A DNA stretch of 6,807 nucleotides from the NCBI GenBank assembly GCA_002426555.1, contig DIQU01000089.1, positions 8,591 to 15,397 of the forward strand, read 5' to 3'. Under the pieces are notes generated by a model that had not been told where the DNA came from, did no database searches, and saw nothing but the letters and a program-made list of their open reading frames with translations. The position numbers and the translations under genes are program-made. Below, piece by piece: positions 1-5,078 of this stretch (its first letter is position 1; the number at the start of each line of letters is the position of its first letter). The DNA is from Firmicutes bacterium UBA5454. Lineage in GTDB: Bacteria; Bacillota; Clostridia; Caldicoprobacterales; DTU083.

Positions 1-1265
1 GCACAGAAGGGAAGGTATCCAACAGCAGAAATCTTGGCAGCATTGAAGGCGATATCAATGTAGGCGGAATTGCAGGAGCCATGTCTCTTGAACTGAAGTT
101 TGATCCGGAGGATGACTTGAAATTCGGGGTCGGAACTACTTCAAACACAGTATTTCAAACCCGTGCTATAATAAGCTCCAGCATAAATGAAGGCAATGTG
201 ATTTCCAAAAAAAACAATGCAGGTGGAATTGTTGGCAGCATGGACCTTGGATATATTAAAGATTGCATAGGGGCTGGGCCCATAGAAAGTCTGGATGGGA
301 ATTACATTGGCGGGATTGCAGGTATATCAAGCAGCCCCATTGTATCCAGCTATGCAAAGTGCAGCCTTCAAGGCGGGAATTATATAGGAGGAATTGCAGG
401 TTTTGGCAAGGAGATTAAAGACTGCTATACTCTGATAAAAGTAAATGAATCAAGAGCCTGCGTTGGTGCTATTGCCGGGGATATTGATAAGGTCAATAAA
501 ATAAAGGGTAATTATTTTGTCAATGATGTTATTCACGGCATTGACAGCATCAGCTATGCAGAAAAGGCTGAACCAATTGATTATGAGGCGCTGATTTCCA
601 TAGAAAGCCTTCCGTCCATATTTCTAGAGTTTCAATTGACTTTCATTGCAGAAGAGGAAATTATAAAAACCATAGATTTTAAATATGGAGAATCCATTTC
701 TGAAAACGAGTTGCCTGAGATACCTTTAAAGGATGGCTATTACGGGAAATGGGAGGATCTTAATATTTCCAATCTTACATTTGATGCTGAAATACGTGCA
801 GTATATGTACCTTACGTAACGATTCTTGAAAGTGAAGAGAAGAGAAATGAAGTTTTACCAATCATTCTGGTAGAGGGGAAATTCACTGATGATGATATCC
901 TGACTCTAATTAAAGAGGATGCATATTCAAGTGAGGAAGATATATTGGAACAGTGGAATGTAGTAATACCTGATGATGGTGAAGATTCTCATATCATACG
1001 ATATTATCCAGATGAAGGGAAAGGCAGGCTGGGCGTATATATAGCAAACAATGGAGTGTGGAAAAAGACGGACGCTGAGTGGGATGGAAAATATCTAGTG
1101 TTTGAAATCCAGGGCAGCAATATATTATTCAGAGTAATCGATGGAGGTATAAATTTAGGATGGATTTGGGCTGCTGCAATTGCAGCTGCAGTTCTAATAT
1201 TGATTGTTATTGCAGTAATGGCAGGAAACAAACACAGGAAACATAGGAATGTGAAAAGTGGCTGA
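1..1265 (+). CDS. Membrane-anchored surface protein with GLUG-like glycine repeats (5' end outside window)
   Basis: The reading frame is open from base 3, upstream of the first ATG at 81, and already encodes a repeat (NVGGIAG, 57-77), so the true start lies outside the window. The visible part has GG-I-x-G repeats: NAGGIVG (216-236), NYIGGIAG (300-323), NYIGGIAG (378-401) and VGAIAG (462-479). The last three glycine pairs are spaced exactly 26 codons apart, and the first interval is about twice that. This resembles GLUG-type beta-solenoid repeats of bacterial surface proteins. Around 624-810 follows a module with KYGES, LPEIPLKDGYYGKW and AVY, like InlB B-repeats (Flg_new family). At about 1150-1226 there is one hydrophobic Ala/Ile/Val-rich segment, then a basic tail (NKHRKHRNVKSG) typical of a C-terminal membrane anchor with the tail inside. 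No LPXTG motif is seen. The ligand or role is unknown; cell-surface location is inferred. No convincing terminator follows it. Confidence 0.8.
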   Translation, partial: TEGKVSNSRNLGSIEGDINVGGIAGAMSLELKFDPEDDLKFGVGTTSNTVFQTRAIISSSINEGNVISKKNNAGGIVGSMDLGYIKDCIGAGPIESLDGNYIGGIAGISSSPIVSSYAKCSLQGGNYIGGIAGFGKEIKDCYTLIKVNESRACVGAIAGDIDKVNKIKGNYFVNDVIHGIDSISYAEKAEPIDYEALISIESLPSIFLEFQLTFIAEEEIIKTIDFKYGESISENELPEIPLKDGYYGKWEDLNISNLTFDAEIRAVYVPYVTILESEEKRNEVLPIILVEGKFTDDDILTLIKEDAYSSEEDILEQWNVVIPDDGEDSHIIRYYPDEGKGRLGVYIANNGVWKKTDAEWDGKYLVFEIQGSNILFRVIDGGINLGWIWAAAIAAAVLILIVIAVMAGNKHRKHRNVKSG

Positions 1266-1317
1266 ATTTTAAAATAATGCGAAATGTGCTTCTTTCAAAA
1301 TTTTTTCATAAAAACTA

Positions 1318-1346
1318 TTGCGCGGTATTTATCAATATGATATCAT
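1318..1346 (+). promoter_or_regulatory. Candidate sigma-A promoter of the SPFH/RHH operon
   Basis: TTGCGC (1318-1323) and TATCAT (1341-1346) are separated by exactly 17 bp. The -10 matches TATAAT at five of six positions; the -35 matches only TTG of TTGACA, suggesting a weak or regulated promoter. It lies about 35 bp upstream of the start codon at 1383, within the 117-bp gap after the surface-protein gene. An alternative -10 is CATAAT (1344-1349), with a poorer 20-bp spacer. The promoter is a prediction from the sequence only. Confidence 0.45.
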
Positions 1347-1356
1347 AATGATATCA
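1336..1356 (+). promoter_or_regulatory. Operator-like tandem palindrome, two TGATATCA boxes
   Basis: The self-complementary 8-mer TGATATCA occurs at 1338-1345 and again at 1349-1356, 11 bp centre to centre, about one DNA helical turn. The first copy sits in a longer 12-bp palindrome (1336-1347). Ribbon-helix-helix proteins such as Arc and MetJ bind tandem short sites roughly one turn apart as pairs of dimers, and this operon encodes such a protein at 2411. The boxes cover the predicted -10, where bound protein would block RNA polymerase. Autoregulation is inferred. AT-rich DNA can produce such palindromes by chance, but two identical copies in phase over a -10 is more than expected. Confidence 0.5.
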
Positions 1357-1382
1357 AATCAAATACATGGAGGAGGAAAGTC

Positions 1383-2411
1383 ATGGATGAGAAAATTTTG
1401 AAAGCAAGGCCTGGAATGCCCATCTTATTTCTTTTTATTCTACTTTATCTTGCAGCCATAGGTCTTATTATTCTAGGAGGAGTCCTCTTGGACAATGGGA
1501 GTAATATAGGTGCGCTGCCACTGGTTGTAGGTATCTTATGGGTATTAATTGGTTTTATTCCATTTCTTGGTTTGAAAATCATCAAACCTCAAGAAGCTCT
1601 GGTGCTCACTTTATTTGGAGAATATACTGGTACTTTGAAGAAACCGGGTTTCTACTTTGTCAATCCCTTTTCAACTGCGGTTAACCCCGCTTCTCAAACC
1701 CGGCTTGGTCAAAGCGGTGATGTGGATAGCGGTGGAAGCAGCTCCAAACATGTCATTACATCTGATGGAAGCAACGTGCAAATCAATATGGCAGGAAGCA
1801 AAAAGATTTCACTTAAGATTATGACATTAAACAATTCCAAACAAAAAGTCAATGATGTTTTAGGTAATCCAATTGAGATAGGGATAGCAGTTATGTGGAG
1901 AGTCACCGATACAGCCAAAGCTGTTTTTAATGTGGATAATTATAAAGAATATCTCTCCCTCCAATGCGACAGTGCACTGAGAAATATCGTTCGCATTTAT
2001 CCCTATGATGTGGCTCCTGGTATTGACACCACCGGCGACGGTGAACCTGATGAGGGCAGTCTGCGGGGTTCCAGTTCCATAGTAGCTGAACGGATTCGCA
2101 AAGAGATTCAAGACAAGGTGCAGGAAGCAGGTATTGAGATTCTGGAAGCACGCATTACTTATCTTGCTTATGCTCCGGAAATTGCTGCAGCTATGTTGCA
2201 AAGGCAGCAGGCAAGTGCCATAGTAGATGCCAGAAAGATGATTGTTGATGGTGCTGTTGGTATGGTAGAAATGGCTCTGGACAAATTAAATGAAAATGAT
2301 GTAATAAAACTGGATGAGGAACGGAAAGCCACTATGGTATCAAATCTTCTTGTTGTACTATGTGGTAACAAAGATGTCCAGCCCATTGTCAATAGCGGCA
2401 GCTTATACTGA
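1383..2411 (+). CDS. SPFH (stomatin/prohibitin/flotillin-like) domain membrane protein
   Basis: This 342-residue protein starts at ATG 1383, with a strong Shine-Dalgarno GGAGGAGG at 1369-1376. Two hydrophobic segments (about residues 13-36 and 42-64) form an N-terminal membrane hairpin or pair of helices. The SPFH domain follows: KIIKPQEALVLTLFGEY (65-81), KPGFYFVNPF (87-96), NPIEIGIAVMWRV (162-174), DTAKAVFNVDNYKEYL (176-191) and the helix-forming segment EARITYLAYAPEIAAAMLQR (255-274). The C-terminus NSGSLY closes a conserved end (VSNLLVVLCGNK, 319-330). SPFH proteins oligomerise on membranes and organise lipid microdomains or scaffold membrane proteins; the specific partner here is unknown. 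Residues about 97-138 form a Gly/Ser-rich insert between the first strand of the domain and the rest. Residues 215-224 (DTTGDGEPDE) look like a calcium-binding loop. The stop codon overlaps the start of the next gene, so the two are co-translated. Family assignment is firm; cellular function is not. Confidence 0.92.
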   Translation: MDEKILKARPGMPILFLFILLYLAAIGLIILGGVLLDNGSNIGALPLVVGILWVLIGFIPFLGLKIIKPQEALVLTLFGEYTGTLKKPGFYFVNPFSTAVNPASQTRLGQSGDVDSGGSSSKHVITSDGSNVQINMAGSKKISLKIMTLNNSKQKVNDVLGNPIEIGIAVMWRVTDTAKAVFNVDNYKEYLSLQCDSALRNIVRIYPYDVAPGIDTTGDGEPDEGSLRGSSSIVAERIRKEIQDKVQEAGIEILEARITYLAYAPEIAAAMLQRQQASAIVDARKMIVDGAVGMVEMALDKLNENDVIKLDEERKATMVSNLLVVLCGNKDVQPIVNSGSLY

Positions 2412-2587
2412 TGAGTGAAACCAAAAAGCAAGTTCCGCTTAGAATATCATCAAAGCTGTATGAGCAAATTGCTGCCTGGGCAGAGAATGATTTTCGATCT
2501 ATCAATGGGCAGATCGAGTATCTACTTACCCAATGTGTTAAACAAAGAAAAAAGACTGGTAAACATGTACCTGAAAATCTGACCTGA
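2411..2587 (+). CDS. Small Arc/MetJ-type ribbon-helix-helix DNA-binding protein
   Basis: This 58-residue ORF begins at the ATG overlapping the upstream stop codon (TGATG, 1-nt overlap). It lacks a good Shine-Dalgarno site of its own, so translation by coupling to the SPFH gene is likely. The fold is readable. A short basic strand KQVPLRIS (residues 6-13) matches the DNA-contacting beta ribbon. A first helix follows, SKLYEQIAAWAENDF (14-28). The turn RSINGQ leads into a second helix, IEYLLTQCVKQRKK (35-48). This is the compact pattern of Arc-family dimers, and the rest is a short polar tail (TGKHVPENLT). The protein is short for a general regulator and has no effector domain. Its likely target is the tandem TGATATCA site upstream of its own operon (1336-1356), which is an inference. 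It could instead be the antitoxin-like half of a pair, but the partner is a membrane SPFH protein and no toxin is visible. Confidence 0.85.
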   Translation: MSETKKQVPLRISSKLYEQIAAWAENDFRSINGQIEYLLTQCVKQRKKTGKHVPENLT

Positions 2588-2613
2588 CGGATGGAATATT
2601 AAACTCCTAAACT

Positions 2614-2656
2614 AATACCCGCTGAGATATAAGTTTCATTGCTGCCAGCGGGTATT
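2614..2656. terminator. Hairpin terminator between convergent operons
   Basis: AATACCCGCTG (2614-2624) is perfectly complementary to CAGCGGGTATT (2646-2656), giving an 11-bp stem with a 21-nt loop. It lies 26 bases after the RHH stop and about 63 bases beyond the stop of the anti-sigma gene on the other strand. Because the stem is symmetric it could end transcription from both sides. Neither side has a long uninterrupted T run (GATTTATTG on plus, AGTTTAGGAGTTT on minus), and the loop is large, so efficiency is uncertain. Confidence 0.6.
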
Positions 2657-2719
2657 GATTTATTGTTCACAGTTGTCTAACTTTTGTATAGTGCCCCTTA
2701 TCTTTATTATCCATCAATT

Positions 2720-4171
2720 CTACTTTAAATCGATCTCCCATGGACCGGTCATGGAGAATTCCACCTTGAAGTTTATAATGATTTTCCTGGTTTTTTCCAT
2801 ATCGTCAAATACGGTAAAAGACTGTCCTTTTTGCTCTATCGGATCCCATTGAGGCGCATAACTACCTCGAGATATCCGATGAGATATCCAATCGTGTTTG
2901 TTCATGAGATTTCCTGAAAGAATGTCAGGAAACATTCGAATAACAGATTTTCCAGTTCCCTCTTGTATCTCTGCACTTGCTTCGATCATTAAGTTATCTG
3001 AGAATTTGAAGTCATCATGCAGCACCGCATCTCCTGCTTGAACAATAGAAGCTCGGTTCAGAGTTATGGTATGACTGCCCATATCAATATGCCGATTTAT
3101 TACAGTATCTTTATCCTTTTTGGGCATAGTAATTTTGATATCCGCTTCCTTGTACTCCATATCGTATAATACCTGAGGTATCACCAGCTTTAGCCCTTCT
3201 TTGTCTTCTGGTACATGGAAATAGTATGTGTTAATGCCCGTATGGTGCTCTTTTGTGAGATCATCATCTGGCTCATACACAACTCCATCCTGATCGATTA
3301 AGTGAACACCTTCGTCAAATATCTCTTTCTCATGCTCAAACAAATATGTTCTAAGATTTTTGTATTCATTGGAGCCAACGAAGCTGACCAGTACTTCGAC
3401 AATATCCTTTTTTCTTGTTACATAAGAGAAGGCTGTTATATTATCTATCGTTGCTGCATTGCCCACTTCCTCTGGTATGGTTCCTGAAATAACAGGCGAC
3501 AGGGCTAAGATAACAGGTTTGGCAAATCCTTCAATTTCAATTTGGAAATCGGATTCTCCTATACTCTTCGATAAATAGAAGCTTGCTTCAATGGAATATA
3601 CTCCGTCAATAAAAGAACCTCCATAAGCTATCTGGTTACCTGCTGCCAAGCTTTCTCCATTATGGACTATATTGAAACCTCGTGCCGTTTCACCTGAGTA
3701 GAACTCCAAAACTTCTTTCTTATTTGCTCCTTTCGGTATGTCAACATTCGCCAATCCAACATTAGTAACTCCGTATATATTTAGCACTTTACCAATCTCA
3801 TAAGCTGATCGAATCTCTATAAATTCATCGCCATCTGATACCTTGACTGGTTCGGCTAGTATTCCCGTTATGGTTCCTGTGTCATCTGTGCTTTGTACAA
3901 CACCGATCCCAGGAATGTAGGATAGGATTGCTTGTCGTAAGGCATATGTCGGAGTGTTGGGAATGAAAGAGGACAGCAGTACTAGAACCAAACCCGCAAC
4001 GATGCCATAGAAAACTCTACGCTTCTTTCGCAGTCTACCATATGTCTTTTTTAAAATCTTTTGCTTCATGATATCATCCATATTCTTGTCTCCAAAATCA
4101 CTTTCATTACCATCTCTATGGTTTGAATCCAAACTATCTAAAAAATCATCCAAGTTTCTATTTTCAGACAT
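2720..4171 (-). CDS. Membrane-anchored anti-sigma factor, DUF4179-like, with large extracytoplasmic region
   Basis: This 483-residue protein is encoded immediately downstream of the sigma factor and overlaps it by 8 nt. It has its own Shine-Dalgarno (GGGAGGG, minus strand, at 4180-4186). Residues 1-52 are polar and acidic, then basic (KKTYGRLRKKRR, 41-52), and would be the cytoplasmic sigma-binding part. One hydrophobic segment (about 54-70, FYGIVAGLVLVLLSSFI) spans the membrane. Next comes a short segment with SYIPGIGVVQ (84-93), like the conserved Pro-Gly stretch after the membrane span of DUF4179 anti-sigma proteins. The remaining roughly 390 residues, ending WEIDLK, look like an external beta-rich region with no recognised enzyme motif. 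The expected role is to hold the partner sigma factor inactive until an envelope signal arrives. Evidence for anti-sigma function is gene order plus topology; no zinc-binding HxxxCxxC motif is present. The signal is unknown. Confidence 0.75.
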   Translation of the reverse strand: MSENRNLDDFLDSLDSNHRDGNESDFGDKNMDDIMKQKILKKTYGRLRKKRRVFYGIVAGLVLVLLSSFIPNTPTYALRQAILSYIPGIGVVQSTDDTGTITGILAEPVKVSDGDEFIEIRSAYEIGKVLNIYGVTNVGLANVDIPKGANKKEVLEFYSGETARGFNIVHNGESLAAGNQIAYGGSFIDGVYSIEASFYLSKSIGESDFQIEIEGFAKPVILALSPVISGTIPEEVGNAATIDNITAFSYVTRKKDIVEVLVSFVGSNEYKNLRTYLFEHEKEIFDEGVHLIDQDGVVYEPDDDLTKEHHTGINTYYFHVPEDKEGLKLVIPQVLYDMEYKEADIKITMPKKDKDTVINRHIDMGSHTITLNRASIVQAGDAVLHDDFKFSDNLMIEASAEIQEGTGKSVIRMFPDILSGNLMNKHDWISHRISRGSYAPQWDPIEQKGQSFTVFDDMEKTRKIIINFKVEFSMTGPWEIDLK

Positions 4172-4706
4172 ATTCTATTCCCTCCCTTTCCATCAGTTCC
4201 CTGAGTTTTGTTTTCCCCCTGTTAATCCTCTTATAAATGGCATCATTGGTCAGATCCAGGATGTTAGCAATTTCTGTTACAGCTTCTCCCAAGATAAAAC
4301 GGTGGTAAAATATTTCGTTGTCTGGAGGCGGGAGCTCCTGCAGCAGTTGAATCAGATTCGGTTCCAACATTTTGTTCAATTCGGCGGATTCCTCAGATAT
4401 CTCTGGAACCTGATCTATTGAAACTGTTGAAATACGTTTTTTGTTCTTCCTTAGGTAATCTATAGAGCACCCCCGGGTTAACATAACTACCCAGGTTTTA
4501 AAAGAAGATTTCGTGAGATCAAACTTTTTTATCCTTTTCCATACTGCAAATAAAATATCACTGATGCATTCTGATAAATCCTCGGGATTGGTAATGCCTG
4601 TGTTTCGAACAATATATGAGATAAGACTGCCATACTGATCCAACAACCTTGACAAGCCATCTTGATTTTTGGAATGAATCAACTCATAAATATCTTTGTC
4701 CTGCAT
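4164..4706 (-). CDS. RNA polymerase sigma factor, sigma-70/ECF-like
   Basis: At 180 residues this has the usual length of an ECF-type sigma factor with only regions 2 and 4. Region 2 spans about 14-88, with the core-binding and promoter-melting stretch DLSECISDILFAVWKRIKKF (43-62) and FKTWVVMLTRGCSIDYLRK (69-87). After an acidic linker (about 96-112), region 4 covers about 116-172. Its helix-turn-helix reads EAVTEIANILDLTNDAIYKR (141-160), followed by INRGKTKLRELM, which should read the -35 element. The start at 4706 is supported by GAGGTGG (minus strand, at 4711-4717) four bases upstream. It is followed by, and overlaps, the membrane protein gene at 2720-4171, the standard sigma/anti-sigma arrangement, so activity is probably controlled post-translationally. 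Its own promoter may be self-recognised (4741-4770). The regulon cannot be told from this window. Confidence 0.92.
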   Translation of the reverse strand: MQDKDIYELIHSKNQDGLSRLLDQYGSLISYIVRNTGITNPEDLSECISDILFAVWKRIKKFDLTKSSFKTWVVMLTRGCSIDYLRKNKKRISTVSIDQVPEISEESAELNKMLEPNLIQLLQELPPPDNEIFYHRFILGEAVTEIANILDLTNDAIYKRINRGKTKLRELMEREGIEYV

Positions 4707-4740
4707 TAAGCCACCTCGTTTATATTGCTCTTCACTTATA

Positions 4741-4770
4741 TATCCGTATCAGATTTCTACTTTTGGACAG
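4741..4770 (-). promoter_or_regulatory. Candidate autoregulatory promoter of the sigma/anti-sigma operon
   Basis: On the minus strand, CTGTCC (4770-4765) is followed after 18 bp by CGGATA (4746-4741), then ATATAAG, about 35 bases ahead of the sigma start codon. The pair does not resemble a sigma-A promoter but fits the GTCC / CGTATA-type elements I associate with promoters of sigma factors paired with DUF4179 anti-sigma proteins. ECF-like factors commonly transcribe their own operon. This is pattern recognition only; no second copy of the motif at the same spacing was seen upstream of another gene in the window. Confidence 0.4.
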
Positions 4771-4773
4771 AAT

Positions 4774-4802
4774 TTGAGAATAAGATTGTAGAAATTTTTT
4801 AT
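4774..4802 (+). promoter_or_regulatory. Weak candidate plus-strand promoter toward the GH127 gene
   Basis: TTGAGA (4774-4779, five of six to TTGACA) and TTTTAT (4797-4802, four of six to TATAAT) are 17 bp apart. They would drive transcription through the DUF4338-like ORF and the GH127 gene. The start codon at 5079 is about 275 bases away, implying a long leader or another promoter nearer the gene. In AT-rich DNA such matches are common, so this is a low-confidence call. Confidence 0.22.
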
Positions 4803-4838
4803 TTATATTCACATACATCATAAGCTTAAGTAAATGAT

Positions 4839-4862
4839 TAAGCAAAGAAATAAGCAAAGAAA
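4839..4862. repeat. 12-bp perfect tandem repeat, two copies
   Basis: TAAGCAAAGAAA occurs at 4839-4850 and immediately again at 4851-4862, followed by a partial AAAGCA. It sits in the divergent spacer, between the candidate sigma promoter and the DUF4338-like ORF. It may be a regulator site for the plus-strand genes or simple slippage in A-rich DNA; the sequence alone does not decide. Confidence 0.8.
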
Positions 4863-4927
4863 AAAGCAGGACTCTAGAAATAAATGTCTAATATATAGGT
4901 TGTAAAAAACTTTGGAGAGCATTGTGT

Positions 4928-5059
4928 ATGGAGTTACGTACAAGACCTGAAATAACAGAAGGTAGGGTGAAAGAGATAAGGAATGTTATTGCCAAAAATC
5001 CCACGTGGAATCGGACCAGGATCTCAAAGCAGATGGATGCGTGGAAAGATTACCGATAA
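4928..5059 (+). pseudogene. N-terminal remnant resembling DUF4338 (DruA-like) protein
   Basis: This 43-codon ORF starts at ATG 4928 behind GGAGAG (4914-4919, eight-base spacing) and ends at TAA 5057-5059. Its centre, VKEIRNVIAKNPTWNRTRIS (residues 14-33), resembles the opening of DUF4338 proteins. That family includes DruA of the Druantia defence system and many stand-alone, mobile-associated relatives, where a segment of the type IR-x-x-I-x-x-NP-x-W-x-R-x-x-[IL]S precedes a Cys/Trp-rich motif. Here the match stops after RISKQM and the ORF ends a few codons later, whereas family members run to several hundred residues. The rest is absent: the GH127 gene starts 19 bases after the stop. I read it as the end of a deletion or a decayed insertion. 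It could be an intact small gene, since the reading frame and ribosome site are undamaged. The resemblance is from memory of the family. Confidence 0.5.
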
Positions 5060-5063
5060 AAAA

Positions 5064-5073
5064 GGAAAGAGGG
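5064..5073 (+). promoter_or_regulatory. Ribosome binding site choosing the GH127 start
   Basis: GGAAAGAGGG ends five bases before the ATG at 5079 and eight before a second in-frame ATG at 5082. An in-frame ATG at 5037 would add 14 residues (MRGKITDKKGKRVK) but has only a weak AGGA further upstream, lies inside the DUF4338-like ORF, and gives a basic extension not expected in the family. The 5079/5082 pair is therefore preferred. Confidence 0.6.
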
Positions 5074-5078
5074 TCAAG

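Larger units (their letters stand above)
4707..5078. other. Divergent intergenic region, 372 bp
   Basis: This AT-rich spacer lies between the sigma operon (minus) and the GH127 gene (plus). From left to right it holds the sigma-gene ribosome site, the candidate sigma promoter, a weak plus-strand promoter candidate and a 12-bp tandem repeat. A 43-codon ORF with a DUF4338-like sequence follows, then the GH127 ribosome site. No transfer RNA, riboswitch or strong hairpin was recognised. A short palindrome TAAGCTTA at 4821-4828 has no assigned role. Confidence 0.7.

Noticed and set aside
1265..1302. Possible terminator after the surface-protein gene (AATTTT ... AAAATT followed by TTTT)
   Set aside because: The stem is only six A/T pairs with a long loop and would be unstable.
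1860..2201. 113-codon minus-strand ORF inside the SPFH gene
   Set aside because: It is antisense to conserved SPFH sequence and has no recognisable domain; it is a frame shadow.
2411..2587. Toxin-antitoxin module with the RHH protein as antitoxin
   Set aside because: The only co-transcribed partner is a 342-residue membrane SPFH protein, and no toxin-like ORF lies nearby.
2821..2845. CTGTCC followed by CGGATC on the plus strand, resembling the candidate sigma promoter
   Set aside because: It is inside the anti-sigma coding region, has a 12-bp rather than 18-bp spacer, and leads to no gene on that strand.
4068..4421. 117-codon plus-strand ORF antisense to the sigma/anti-sigma junction
   Set aside because: It lies wholly opposite two well-supported genes, has no good ribosome site, and its translation (rich in Phe, Ser, Leu, Gln) matches no family.
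4928..5059. A Druantia defence locus
   Set aside because: Only a short N-terminal DUF4338-like piece is present, with no other Druantia genes; at most a remnant of a related protein.
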